Assembly (NCBI GenBank): GCA_944474755.1
Contig: OX104117.1
Coordinates: 62,053,522-62,117,521, forward strand
Direction of reading: 5' to 3'
From: Limnoperna fortunei
Taxonomy: Eukaryota; Mollusca; Bivalvia; Mytilida; Modiolidae
DNA length: 64,000 nucleotides
Shown: piece after piece, positions 13,047 through 24,217 of the stretch
Position numbering within the stretch: position 1 is the first letter of the stretch
Layout: each line of letters begins with the position of its first letter
Notes under the pieces: generated by a model
Databases searched by the model: none
Told to the model about the DNA's origin: nothing
What the model saw: the letters and a program-made list of their open reading frames with translations, nothing else
Program-made: the position numbers and the translations under genes

Positions 13047-13434
13047 TGCGGTCAAAATAATCAATAAAACTTATTATATTTTCAGTTTATAGCACTATTT
13101 TTGCGATCTCTTTTGGTTTCATAAACTCATGCTAAGTTACCACCTTGACCGCCATTACAAATGTTCCATCACAAAGCCCCGGATGAACTGATGTGCGCAG
13201 GAGCAGACAACTATGACAATGAGCAAAGCTGCTACGTAGCAATAATTTCACTAAAAAACTGTATTTTTACAGTTTTCATTAAATAGTTTTAGAACTTGGA
13301 ATAAATTATATAATTATTCATTTAAAGTAAATAAAACTGCAAACACGTGCCAAAGTGAACAATAGCACGTACATAGTTATTGAACTAGAGTTTTTACTTA
13401 AAATATTCTATGAACGGTTTTATAATAGGGACAC
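13047..13434. promoter_or_regulatory. ANKHD1 5' flank / likely 5' UTR and promoter
   Basis: Directly upstream (minus strand) of the ANKHD1 start codon. A word AATGGCGGTCAAGG, read on the minus strand near 13146-13160, resembles the YY1-type ATGGCGG motif often found near metazoan starts. No TATA box stands out. The assignment rests mainly on position. Confidence 0.3.
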
Positions 13435-13448
13435 GGGGGGGGGGGGGG
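13435..13448. repeat. G14 homopolymer followed by TAACTTGGTA
   Basis: Run of 14 G followed by TAACTTGGTA. The same G-run plus TAACTTGGTA occurs at 41558-41580, so this is probably the edge of a dispersed repeat. Confidence 0.5.
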
Positions 13449-13578
13449 TAACTTGGTATACATAGGGTAATACAGATGTGCGACCCGAATGGTTCACCTT
13501 TTTAGTTCTCCAAAATATATGAAAAGGTAGCTTTTCTATAGAAAAAATATATCATTGGGTATTTGTAAATATAAATAT

Positions 13579-13893
13579 ATAACATAACATAACATAACAT
13601 AACATAACATAACATAACATAACATAACATAACATAACATAACATAACATAACATAACATAACATAACATAACATAACATAACATAACATAACATAACAT
13701 AACATAACATAACATAACATAACATAACATAACATAACATAACATAACATAACATTAACATAACATAACATAACATAACATAACATAACATAACATAACA
13801 TAACATAACATAACATAACATAACATAACATAACATAACATAACATAACATAACATAACATAACATAACATAACATAACATAACATAACATAT
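13579..13893. repeat. (ATAAC)n pentanucleotide microsatellite, about 62 units
   Basis: Nearly perfect AACAT repeats over about 310 bp with one one-base insertion near 13755. The long minus-strand open frames made of MLCYV repeats are artefacts of this array (five-base unit, no stop in three frames). Confidence 0.95.
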
Positions 13894-14403
13894 ATTTTAT
13901 TTCCAAATCAGGAGCCCACTGGGAGCAATGAGAGTTGTGCAAAAAAAGGAAAAGAATAATTGATAGATACACATAATTATACATAAGACAACATGATGAG
14001 ACAGTTTACTGGATTATTAATGTTCATATTAATATCATATTGAAAATCTAAACATCACTGTAAACGTTTAGTTTACAATATCTTTATCTAATATACTGAA
14101 TCTTGCTGTGGCTGCTAGAATGTCAGTGTCCTCATTACTAAGTAAAAAAATCAATTTGGATACATTCGACAAACTTGCACATGTAAACCACGGTGATTTT
14201 ACAAACAAAGTGTTCCATTAACATCACTTTTGTCAATGGGAATGTGCAATAATAAAGTACATGTATATGAATAGTTCTGATTTAATCATTCAATATATGA
14301 TTATGTCCGTTTCGTAACGTCCGAAAATATATGAATATGGTATGTTTTCAAATCTCAGTCCACAAACCTGTGCCTAAAATTTTCCCTAGTAATCCCCCCG
14401 CCA

Positions 14404-14423
14404 CCCCCCCCCCCCCCCCCCCC
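14404..14423. repeat. C20 homopolymer
   Basis: Uninterrupted run of C in an otherwise C-rich stretch (14395-14423). Length is likely to vary between alleles and reads. Confidence 0.8.
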
Positions 14424-14502
14424 GTGTATAGGAACAGATTATGCGCTTACAAAAGCGTGGCGAAAAAAAAAGAAATTTTAAGTCCTGACTAATAAGCTTT
14501 TC

Positions 14503-14644
14503 AAATTTCAATCTAATTAAAATTAAATCTTTTACTTGCTCCCCCCTTTTTGTTATAGGTCGCTGCGTTGTACGCAGCGACCATAGCAAAAAGGGGGGGG
14601 GGGAGCAAGTGAAAGATTTAATTTTAATTAGATTGTTCAAATTT
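14503..14644. repeat. 142-bp near-perfect foldback palindrome
   Basis: Left arm 14503-14567 and right arm 14573-14644 are inverted copies: AATCTAATTAAAATTAAATC and its complement, a C6 against a G11 run, then an inner stem GGTCGCTGCG...CGCAGCGACC with a five-base loop near 14570. It would form a long hairpin; most likely a foldback MITE. The 90-residue minus open frame across it is not a gene. Confidence 0.75.
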
Positions 14645-14818
14645 AAAATCAAACTCAAATGTTTTATTACCTAATTAAAGGGACATTGCGTGCATGACAA
14701 AATCCTCATATATAGTTATACAAGCGTGTTGTAAACACACACCTACCCACTTTTTCGTTTTGGTCAGTTGCTCTGAGTCCAACAAATAGTCTTTCTTTAA
14801 ATTTTTTGTTTTACATTA

Positions 14819-15064
14819 TGTTTAGGGAAAATACTGGTCAAATGGCGATTTGCTATTTATTCTTATACAATCACCATGCAGTATGCTTTGATTGATTGAT
14901 AATTTTTAGGTCCAGCAAGCAAGATTTTAGTATGTTTTACCGTTTAGGGAAAATACTGGTCAAATGGCGATTTGTTATTTATTCTCATACAATCACCTTG
15001 CAGTATGCTTTGATTGATTGATAATTTTTAGGTCCAACAAGCAAGATTTTAGTATGTTTTACCA
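14819..15064. repeat. Two-copy direct tandem repeat, period 122 bp
   Basis: TTTAGGGAAAATACTGGTCA starts at 14821 and again at 14943, and the following roughly 120 bases match with only a few changes (for example GCTATT/GTTATT and CCATGCAG/CCTTGCAG). A recent local duplication. Confidence 0.85.
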
Positions 15065-15305
15065 CGCACAATTGTGTAAAGGGTGAATATAAATATTCTC
15101 CCTAATAAATACCATATTTCACGCTGACCTAGCATCGTAAGCGACAGTTCTAGCAATTAAATGAGCTTAAGCTAGGGAATCTACAGTAAATGAACGCAGT
15201 TAGTGGAAATAGTTATCAGTAAACCTTTTGTTGTTCTTGAAAAAAGAGCATTCACTTAACATTCTGATAAGCATTTACTTAACATTTTGCTAAATAACTG
15301 TAGTT

Positions 15306-16246
15306 TACGGAAGCTTATTAGTGCTAAAAATATTTATTTATTTTTTATTTTTTACACTTTAATCTGTAAATATTTCACTTTATTCTGTAAAATTTACACT
15401 TTAATCTGTAAAAGTGAAACTTTATTTTGTAAAATTTACACTTTTATCTGTAAAATTTATACTTTATTCTGTAAAATTTACACTTTAATCTGTAAACGTT
15501 ACACATTAATCTGTAAAATTTACATTTTTATCTGTAAATTATTTACTTTGGGTTTTTATTAGATACACTAGCATTTAACCATATGATTTTTCGAGAGAAC
15601 CCATCTATACTGCCTTAAATTTGTATTCCATAACGTGAAAGTTTATCATACCCGTCAATGTGCCAAACCGAATTTGGACCTTTAAACGAATATGTTCTTC
15701 TTCTGAGTCTTCTTTTTTCTGTATTCAGCAACTTCAGGGCAACAAATAGCGAATCGTCTCTCGGCCCACAACAAATCCCCTATCAAGACACTTTATGTAA
15801 ATCCAACAATACCCATTCATTTGCCCGTGGGTTTCACATAGTGAAGTAAAAATAATGCAATCTCTAAAAAATAATGCAATCTCTAAAATGTCACTTTTAA
15901 ATTTACGACGATAAAGTCCTAGATTTTTAAAATTTAAGCGTACGAAGACGTAAATTCTTCTAAACATTTTACTATTTCACTGTATTTAAGGCCTAATTTG
16001 AAATATTCTTTAATCAAAGCTTCCCGGTCTACTTATAACTAATGTTATTAAAAAAAAATGGCTTTTTCAGAATCAGAAATATCTACATGTATAAAAAGTA
16101 CAAATAAAAGTGAGATTGTGTTTTTCATGTTAAAGTGTAAATGTTACAGAAAAATGTATAATTTACAGAATATTGTGTAAAATTTACAGAATAAAGTGTA
16201 AATATTAAAAAATGAATAAACATTTTGGCACTAATACGCTTCCGTA
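15306..16246. mobile_element. 941-bp inverted-repeat element with subterminal 21-bp tandem repeats
   Basis: Left TACGGAAGCTTATTAGTGC and right (complement) TACGGAAGCGTATTAGTGCC are inverted termini, with GTAGTT outside both (15300-15305, 16247-16252). Just inside, a 21-bp unit built on TTTACACTTTAATCTGTAAA is repeated about ten times at 15348-15545 and, inverted, about four times at 16125-16210. No transposase was seen; open frames in the repeats (YTLICKI repeats) are not genes. Confidence 0.7.
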
Positions 16247-16439
16247 GTAGTTGTATGGGTTATACAGCCACATACTTATATTTAAGAAAATCGATAAGCT
16301 ATGATAAACCATATATACATATATATATTTATTTTAATATTTTTCATGCCTGAAGATGCATTAAGATAATATATTTTAAAACATAGATGTACAACACACA
16401 TATACTATTTTATTTATTAACCATTATTTAAAGTTCGCG

Positions 16440-16690
16440 AGGGGACCTCTGTTGCTGAGTGGTTAAGGTAGTTAGTGTACAAAAGATCACATGGACTGTA
16501 AACACTGAGTCTTGCTGCGGGCAGGGTGCATATAACTCCAATCTTTATTGACAAAGAGTGCTAGTTTTCTTACAAACGGTCAGGGTGTTTTCTCCTGGTA
16601 TTCCGGCTGCCTTACCCAATAAAAACTGGACTCCACGATACAGCTAAAAAAACTGCTAAAGTGGCTTTAACATCATAAAACAAACAAACA
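16440..16690 (+). mobile_element. tRNA-derived SINE
   Basis: The head contains TGCTGAGTGGTTAAGG, like a tRNA A box, then a body with CAATCTTTATTGACAA, CCAATAAAAACTGGA and the tail CTGCTAAAGTGGCTTTAACA followed by (CAAA)n. Same family as the SINE at 61083-61314; similar SINEs are described in molluscs. Confidence 0.7.
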
Positions 16691-17772
16691 TATAGTAGTG
16701 CCGGCAGGGTGTTCTCGACCAAAAGTTAATCTTGGAAAATTTTTAGAAAGTGCGACGGAATCGGCTCAGTAAAAGAGGAGGAGTATGGAAATTATTAAAC
16801 GTATTTCCTGTAAATTGTACCCTTTCGATATATTTAGGTAGATAGAGGCCCATTTTCTATTAGGTGAACAATTTTATTTTCAGTTTAAAGTTGACTGAAA
16901 AGCTACGAAATTAAGACCTTTAATTTTTCGCGCTGTAGTTATATCTAAAAAATGAAATCAGATAATTCTGATTTAATTACAGAATACTTTCCTCTAAACT
17001 GCTTGTATAGCTGTAGCAGACAGTGGCTCTAAACTGAATTGTTTTGTGTGCTATGTAACCGTCCCAGTATATAGTTCTATTTAGAGGGGTTGGAAGGAAG
17101 ACTAATGTATATATAACACACATTAAACAGTACAATATCTTCCTACATCTATGGAGGGGTGGGTGGCAACAGAGAGTACATTAACAGGTTAACGTTTTTT
17201 TTTTATTTTTCCCAAAACAGATAACAGTAAATTTAAAATAATGATAACAGATAAAAGGAATTTACACGAGAAAACAGAAAACAGTGAGTTTATAAATAGA
17301 AAAAAGCAGATAACAGCAAAATCTCATCAAGGGGCAATAATTTAAACAGCAAACAGGGTTTTTATTTTCATTATAACTGTTAACAACAATGTCAATTTCT
17401 AAGAAAACAGATAACAGCAAATGGTTGAAAAACAGTTAACAGTTGATTCATTTTGAATAGACAGACTTTTGTATAAAATATTGACCTTAAATGTGCAACA
17501 TTTATATATAGATAACTCGTTTATGATTGGCTAAGGAGGAGAGGGGGCTTAACAAATATGGTATTGAATTTTTGAAACAGCCAGACCTAGAGGAGTTTGA
17601 AAATCCAAAGAAAGATGATTGAGTTTTTCTCGCCAAACATTTAAATTAACTGCAAAGTTTCCATGAAAAAACACAAATAATTAAGAATTAACTGATTGAC
17701 AAATCGATTAAACTTAAATACTTCACTGAGAAGCTAGTGTGATGAAAGTTAAGACATGTTTATGCATTTACA
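16691..17772. other. Intergenic AT-rich stretch with scattered AACAGATAACAG words
   Basis: Between 17206 and 17450 the word AACAGATAACAG and variants recur irregularly, suggesting a decayed simple repeat. Otherwise nothing recognised. Confidence 0.4.
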
Positions 17773-17789
17773 TTAAAGCAATTGGAATG

Positions 17790-18560
17790 TTAATATGAGT
17801 TGAAAATGAAAGAACAAGAGATGAAATTGAAACAAAATGGATGATGAGATAATAACTGAAACAACATTTACATGAACAAAAACAAGTAGTAAAAAAATGA
17901 ACTTCAGGAAAATGAGAGAGAAAAAAGGGTGAGAAGACAAGAGAGAATTAGAACTGAAAAAGGCAGAGCTTGAATTAAAAAAGTTCGAAATAAAAGAAAG
18001 AATAGAATTGGAAAAAATCAAATTCAAAAAGCAACACTAAAACAGGGTCAAATTCAGAACAGTTTGCTGCAGCTATATTTTTGGTGCCATATTGTCTGAA
18101 AACGCTCTTGATAAATATTTTCCTTAAAACTGCTGAAAATTATAAATAGCCGCAACCCGTTTAGTCTACTACATGTATATTGCAAAGTGTTCTGTGGGTA
18201 AGGCAGCTTTCATTTTCTCAACCCTGTCATCTGAACATTCTGATTATGACTGTTAAGAAGAAAATTTTAAAAGCCAATGAGTTAGTACCAGAATTTCATA
18301 TACAAAGATTTAGGTCTTATACAAGTTTAAATAGCAAACATATGTTGAATTTGCGAGTGAAAAAGATCTGTTTGACACATCGCTCTCTTAAAAAAGTTTA
18401 ATCAAATTTTAATAGGTTAATGGAAACTATGTCGTAAGAAGAGTTTAAATGGCGTGTTAATTTAGATTTAAAAACCAATTTAGACAGAAATGTTGAAACC
18501 TGGAAGAGATGCTGAATTTGTTTCTATTAATTATAGTTTTTCTTCTAAGTCGAAGATCAA
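17790..18560 (+). pseudogene. Ty3/gypsy gag remnant
   Basis: A plus-strand reading shows a Glu/Lys/Arg-rich coiled stretch (about 17900-18035) and then, at 18180-18420, a piece with KKKILKANELVPEFHIQRFR. This matches the gag of gypsy-type elements (ILKAYELVPE...RQRFR). Stops and frame breaks interrupt it. Protease and integrase pieces of the same element follow, after an insertion at 18577-18848. Confidence 0.6.
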
Positions 18561-18576
18561 CTGTTCATGACTACCA

Positions 18577-18848
18577 GGGGCGGATTCAGAAAATCTGGCT
18601 AGAAGGGGCGGGGACGAATTCGGGCAAGGGGTCTGGGGACCGCAGCGCCCTAGTAAGGAAGTAGGGGGCGAAGCCCCCAAATGCTGGTGAGATTGAAGCA
18701 ATTGAGAGCATGTTGAGGACTAAAATATAACCATTTTTAACACACTCTTGCTTGCTCTTTCTTTTCTCTTCCTGTCTTTCATCCTTTTTCGCTCACTTTT
18801 TCTTTCTTCTCCCTTTTTTCCCTGTGTCTCCCTCTGGATCCGGCACTG
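18577..18848. mobile_element. 272-bp hAT-like MITE inside the gypsy remnant
   Basis: Ends CCAGGGGCGGATTCAGA and TCTGGATCCGGCACT form inverted repeats with a CAGGG-type start. TGACTA is found outside both ends (18571-18576 and about 18848-18853). It contains a T/C-rich stretch and no coding frame. It separates gag-like from protease-like sequence. Confidence 0.5.
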
Positions 18849-18879
18849 ACTAAATCGAGAATTTAAAGCTTTTAAGTCC

Positions 18880-19062
18880 TTTATTTCAGAGGGATTTGTT
18901 GCTGTTGAGGTAAATTTTGTTCATCAGCTTATTGGTATTTTACGAGACACTGGTGCTTCTCAGACATTTTTCTGGAAGGTGTTTGTCTTTTGTCCGAGTG
19001 CCCTTCAACTAGTGCCTCTGTTTTGAAGGGTGTGGAGTTAGGTTGTATATATGCAATCCTCC
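18880..19062 (+). pseudogene. Ty3/gypsy aspartic protease remnant
   Basis: The frame reads GFVAVEVNFVHQ...ILRDTGASQTF, with the DTGA-type catalytic aspartate motif, then a downstream KGVELG piece. It is short and runs straight into integrase sequence, so reverse transcriptase and RNase H have been lost. Confidence 0.6.
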
Positions 19063-19065
19063 ATC

Positions 19066-19997
19066 GTATTTAACAGAAATCAGATGGGTTTTTTTAAATA
19101 AAATGGCAGGCCATTTCGGTGTTAGAAAGACAACCCATAGAGTTTTACAGCATTTTTATTGGCAAGGACTAAAACGTGATGTTTCACAATTTCGTAAGTC
19201 TTGCCAAGAGTGTCAGGTTGCTAGTAAACCAAACCAGAGATTATCGCCAGCTCCACTTATGCCAATATCAGCATTTGAAGAACCATTTAGCAGAGTCCTA
19301 ATTGATTGTTTGTTTGTTTGTTTGAATATTGTTTAATGTCACTTTCAGCAATGTTTCAGCTATGTCATGGCGTCCAGTGTTTATTGGGCTAGGAAGCCGG
19401 AGTACCCGGAAAAAAACCCGACCTTCGGTAGGAAAACTGGCAATCCTTGTCAATTAAGATTGGGGTTAAGCGCACGAGTCCTAATTGACTGTGTAGGACA
19501 CTACCAAATACGAAATCTTGGAATTCATATATTTTGACTATTATGTGTGCATCTACTCGTTTTCCAGAAGCCATTCTCTTTGGAAATCTTGTTCCAACAG
19601 GCTATGCACCAATGAGAATTTTGCCAGAAAATAGTAAAAGAAAAAATGACTTGCTGAACACACTGACTTGAACTTTCTTGACTGAGTCTTTAGTTTTAAA
19701 GAAAAACGTTATTATTCATTGCAAATTTTCTCAATCAAAATTTGAAAAAATGCCGTCTAAAATGAAAATATGGTATGACAAAGATGTCAGGAGCAGAGTT
19801 TTGAATCCTGGTGATAAGGTGCTTGTATTTTCCCAGTTTCTGGTCATTTATTTTAGCCTAAATATTGTAGCCTATACGAGATAGAGAGCATTACGTTGTA
19901 AAACGCCAAGTCGGCGAAAATAAAACAGAGCATGCCATATATGTGTTCAACCAATATGTTAAACGCAGTAATGATTGTGATAATAAACCAGTTTCCG
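19066..19997 (+). pseudogene. Ty3/gypsy integrase remnant, split by a SINE
   Basis: Frame 19100-19305 encodes an HHCC zinc-binding integrase domain (MAGHFGVRKT, FYWQGLKRDV, SCQECQ). The core resumes at 19489 (DCVGHY..., CASTRFPEA in shifted frames), then KMKIWYDKDVRSR and PGDKVLVFS at 19740-19840, typical of the C-terminal part. Frameshifts and stops make it inactive. A SINE at 19306-19475 interrupts it. Confidence 0.7.
19306..19475 (-). mobile_element. 5'-truncated SINE inserted in the gypsy integrase
   Basis: The body words AATGTCACTTTCAGCAATG, TGTTTATTGGGC and CAATCCTTGTCAATTAAG match the tail half of the tRNA-derived SINE family on the minus strand. It is flanked by 13-bp direct repeats GAGTCCTAATTGA (19293-19305, 19476-19488). 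Confidence 0.8.
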
Positions 19998-20374
19998 CTC
20001 GCCCAAATCATGTCACTCCTTGGAATTATTGGCTTTTAAAGAATGTTTTGTTTAAATTTTGCAACTGTTGTTATATTGAGCCTTTAAATCAATTTCTTAC
20101 TTATGTATATATTTTTCTTTCACTTGTCGTGAATTTATATATTTTAAAAGTTTTCATTGCATACAAAATTTTGCCTATGAGGGGAGCTCTTATGAAGTAG
20201 TTATTTGTTTAGCCTTATATGTGCATTTTTCTATTTCCTCTGTAATCTTGTATAGTTCATTGTTATTTGTTTACGGATTTCATCATAACATATCGATTGG
20301 ACATTATATTTTGGACACGGATTGAAACTTCAAAAGACAGTTAAGTTAACATTATTCCTAGTATTGTTATTTGT

Positions 20375-21159
20375 GAATTCGAGTCAAAACGCCCCATTGT
20401 CAAACGCCCCCTACCGAAAAGCCCCTATCTTTAAAACGCCACCACCAAAACGCCCCAAATTAAAAAGAAAAAAAAACACTTAGTTAAATTGAACAATTTT
20501 ATTGAGAATAAGAATATTAGCTTACAAAGAATGTACAGTTCAAATTATTACGTGCAAGCATTACCGTGTGTTAATAGTCAGTAAGAGAATATACATGTAT
20601 AGAATATAATACAAAATATATACATTTTTCACAGTAAAAGAATATTTCAGCGTGTGTTCGAGTCGGAACAGAGCGTTCACATATACACGAAGAATCCATG
20701 ATTTTAGACATAGAAGTGAAAACGGACTGTCTTATATAATTTTTTGATAATAATTATTGAATACAATTGGAATACTTTGATTTAACCTATCAAAAGATGT
20801 CCAACAGATATTCCCAACCTCCCAAGTTTTAATAACATTTCTATTGTTTTAAGAATCTACCATGTTATTGTCTTATTTGTATTCCAGTATGGCTTGAGTA
20901 AAACACAATATGTCATGCATGTTCTGTTTGTTAGTTCTGTTTATAGTATTCAAGTTAAAATATAAGAATTGTTTTCAATTGCTGGTTAGATTATTGGATA
21001 TAGACGACTTTGGGTGGGTTTACGCTGAGTCTATATTCAATAATCTAACCAGCAATTGAAAACAATCCTTAATTTTATTTATTTGAATTTGTATTAGCGG
21101 AAAATGGGGGCGTTTTGGTTGGGGGCGTTTTGACAATGGGGCGTTTTGACCTGAACCCT
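20375..21159. mobile_element. 785-bp inverted-repeat element with ACGCCCC-rich ends and inner hairpin
   Basis: Left GTCAAAACGCCCCATTGTCA and right (complement) GTCAAAACGCCCCATTGTCA are identical inverted repeats, each continued by further AAACGCCCC words. Inside, arms at 20968-21006 and 21029-21067 pair almost perfectly (CAATTGCTGGTTAGATTATT) around a 22-base loop. No coding frame. Exact ends are uncertain by a few bases. Confidence 0.7.
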
Positions 21160-21421
21160 AATTTGTTAATTTAATAAGTGTTATTAATTGTAATTAACAA
21201 ATAATTAAATTGTAATTTGTGTCTGTCTTTTGTTGGCTAATTTATGTTATTTCTACCTGTAGCAAAAAGAGTTCCACTTCTCATTTTGGTTATAAGTTGT
21301 ACCTTATTATGACAATACAGGTAATTTTCATTACAACTTTCATTTTTAAAATGCTTATAAATATTTGGTTTAGTACATACAGAGAACAATGATGGCAAAC
21401 GCTGAACTCTATTGCGTTACA

Positions 21422-21612
21422 ATTTTTTTTAAATGTTGTTTACCCCCACTTTCAGCAATTTTTCAGCTAAATCATGGTGTCCAGTTTTTATTGGTGGAGG
21501 AAACCGGGGTATCCGCTGTGATACACGAACCAGCAATTTCAGTGTTGACGGACAACGTGATCAATCATGAGTATAAGAACTACCTTAAATACTCGGCCAC
21601 GGAGGCCCCCAA
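21422..21612 (-). mobile_element. tRNA-derived SINE with internal deletion
   Basis: Reads CTTTCAGCAATTTTTCAGCT, CCAGTTTTTATTGGTGG, then directly the tRNA-like head in complement (ACTCGGCCACGGAGGCCCCC). The middle part of the family is missing. Confidence 0.65.
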
Positions 21613-22103
21613 TGCGATAGAATATCTCACAAGTCCGTATCCTATAATTCCTTAAAACATAAATTACAAAATAGATCTTTAACATTTTATACCCCATTCG
21701 TTAAACATTATTTGCATCAACTAGCATCTATTTGTAAATACAATATACATTTGTACTATTGTTGGTTTTAAAGTTAAAATGGGAAACCAATATTTCAAGT
21801 CTTATTATATATCTATATACCAACTTTGTCACCATATAAAAAGACAGGAAGCAGTTTTTGCCAAGCTTTAGTACATATCTACAAAAACGATTATGCAAAA
21901 AAAAATCTGGGACTAGTATAACTAATTGGTTTAGGTTCAGCAAAAATTTATTTCTCTGAGACTTTGAAAACTCCAAATATCTTATGCATATCCTATAGCA
22001 CAGAGCCGATCATACTGTCAAACAAGTTCATTTGTTGTTCATTCACGACGTATTGAATAGTATCCAAGAAGCAGTAGATACCGTCAGTTTGATAGATTTG
22101 GGG

Positions 22104-22229
22104 TTTTTTTTGTTTGAATGTTGTTCAACGCAATAATCAGCAATTTTTTAGGTATATCATGGCGTGCAGTTTTTATTGGGAGAGGAAGCCGGATTACCCG
22201 CAGAGAACCCCCGAGACTCGAACCATAAG
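22104..22229 (-). mobile_element. Truncated SINE
   Basis: Contains AATCAGCAATTTTTTAGG, TCATGGCGTGCAGTTTTTAT and GGAAGCCGGATTACCCGCAG, the 3' half of the SINE family on the minus strand. Confidence 0.6.
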
Positions 22230-22917
22230 TTAATTTACATGTACTATAAAAATAAGTACACAATTTATATACAAATTATGTACGTTTGCATTTGTCTGAA
22301 TAAAGTAAATTCAAATAACAATAATCAATAATATCTGTTTAGAAACAATATATATGCAATAACTAAATTTATATATGGATTTGGAACAGTTGCTGGATAC
22401 TTGGTTGTCGCGGTGCTGTCCGACTTACCAACGACATTACCGCTGAAAAAGTCTTAAAAACTGTATACCCCTTCTATCAAGCTAGATCATAAGGTTAGCT
22501 ATGAATGTATTTGGGGTCCACAGTCTTCTTGTGGATAGTGGTCTGCTAGACTTATTCAGTACACGTGTTGGTTTTCATGCCACTAGTTTTGTTTCACACG
22601 TTAGATATTTCCGCTCTTTATTACAATTTTCCTACACTGTTTGAGGACATCCGTGTCTCTTTTTGCTATGATTGTATCCACAGTAACATAACTTATATCA
22701 CCCTCTATTTTCCTCCGCTTGTGTCAAATGAACGCTTTTTCTTTTATTTTTCCAAAAGAGTTATCTTTTCAGTGTTGATGAGTTTTGTTTTAAAAATGGT
22801 TTGTAATTACATATTGTTGGTAAACTCGTCAAAAGCTGCAAAATTGTGATGGGTGAAAGTCACATAAAGATTCAGTTATGAATTGTGTTTGTTTAAAAAG
22901 GCGTTTTTCAGCTATAG

Positions 22918-24017
22918 TTAATTAAGGTCTTTCCCACTTCCAGTGATAAGACCTTATTGTTTTTGTTCGGATTATTTTTCTTTTTTTTCCCGCAAACTTT
23001 CAAAACCAAACAGTTTAAAAAGTACACGACATATCTTTTTGGTCTTTCGCGACAAGTTCTGGGCACTGAAAGTCTATTCGGAATTCACCCTGTAAAATCG
23101 AAACATTTTTCTTTACGGAGTTATCTGCCCAAACACCGAAAACCTTGATATTGCGTAATCTCTGGAACTATAACAGATATAAGAAAACTGAAAAGTGACA
23201 AATGTTACGGAAATTTTGAGACAACTTTACGACATATATTGGCTGAAAATTTCTGACTAGCGAAGGCGAGCGGCATCCCTTGAATGTTCCAAGGACTCCG
23301 CTTATCACAAAAACTCACAAACCATAGTCGAAATCAAGAAAGCTCTTCACCATTTGTTGTCCTGTGACATGTCCTTAAAGAAAATCTCAAAGTCAAAGTT
23401 CAGAAGTGACCTCGACCTAAGGCCTCCAATCTTGTTATCATTACAACTCAAAATTATAAGAGATAGAGAAAGACAATAAATGGGAAAAATACTCCTCTTA
23501 TCAAGGCCTTCATTTGATACATTTGGTCCGAAACTGTGCGCTGAACCGCTTTCGAGTTCAAGCGCTTGACTCATTTCGTTTTATCAGTTTTTGGCATGCA
23601 ACTCGAAAACCGTCACAGATAATATAGTAAATATATAGGTTTAACATGATCACCAAGTAAAGGCCTTCAATTTGAGCCCAAATTCAAAGGTCACAGGTCA
23701 AGGTCATACCATAGCAACCAGGTCACCATTACAAAATGTACTTAGCAACCATATATTTTTTTAAATCAGGATGATCTACTTTACTAAAATATGTCATTTT
23801 ACAACTGGAAGTTGCATTTTGTCTTTGGCAACGGCCACAAAAGTCATTGACAACCCATATATTTTTTTACTCAGGACAACAGAAATAGTCTATTCCGCCT
23901 ACAAAATGGTCCAGTAGCTTATGTAGTTAAGTTCACAACAAGAGATGAAGAAAAATTAATTTCATAAAGGTATCTGGGAAGACCTTTCTAATTGTTCTTG
24001 AACAATTAGCCCTATCT
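22918..24017. mobile_element. 1.1-kb insertion present only in unit A
   Basis: Unit B runs from CAGCTATTATAG straight to CATCTCGTTTTTAAT, whereas unit A has about 1.1 kb between the matching points (22917 and 24018). The insert begins near TTAAGGTCTTTCCC and ends GGGAAGACCTTTCTAATTG, inverted termini, followed by a small hairpin CTAATTGTTC-TT-GAACAATTAG (23988-24009). No gene recognised. Loss from B is the alternative. Confidence 0.55.
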
Positions 24018-24217
24018 TGTATCTCGTTTTTGTTAATGAAAGAAGCGAAACTGTCCGGTTGAAATCCCCGACCTTCGGTACAGTCTTGTCTATCATTCCG
24101 TCGTTAAGAAAAGATTAGATTTTATAGTTTTAGAAAATGTATTTCCTTTTCTGTAAAGTTACAATAACTGGTCAAACAAATTATATTTAATTATTATCTC
24201 AAACACGACTTAATGTC

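Noticed and set aside
13047..13064. Upstream extension of ANKHD1 start (MIILTA...)
   Set aside because: The extended start codon is TTG, unlikely in an animal; the ATG pair at 13046 fits better.
13502..13984. 160-codon and shorter minus-strand open frames made of MLCYV repeats
   Set aside because: Pure translation of the (ATAAC)n microsatellite; no flanking coding sequence.
15287..15562. 91-codon plus-strand frame with YTLICK repeats
   Set aside because: Product of subterminal 21-bp tandem repeats of an inverted-repeat element.
16440..16520. Functional tRNA gene from the A-box-like word
   Set aside because: The sequence does not fold as a cloverleaf and continues into the SINE body and tail.
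17773..18027. 84-codon hydrophobic minus-strand frame
   Set aside because: Antisense of the Lys/Glu-rich gag coil region of the gypsy remnant.
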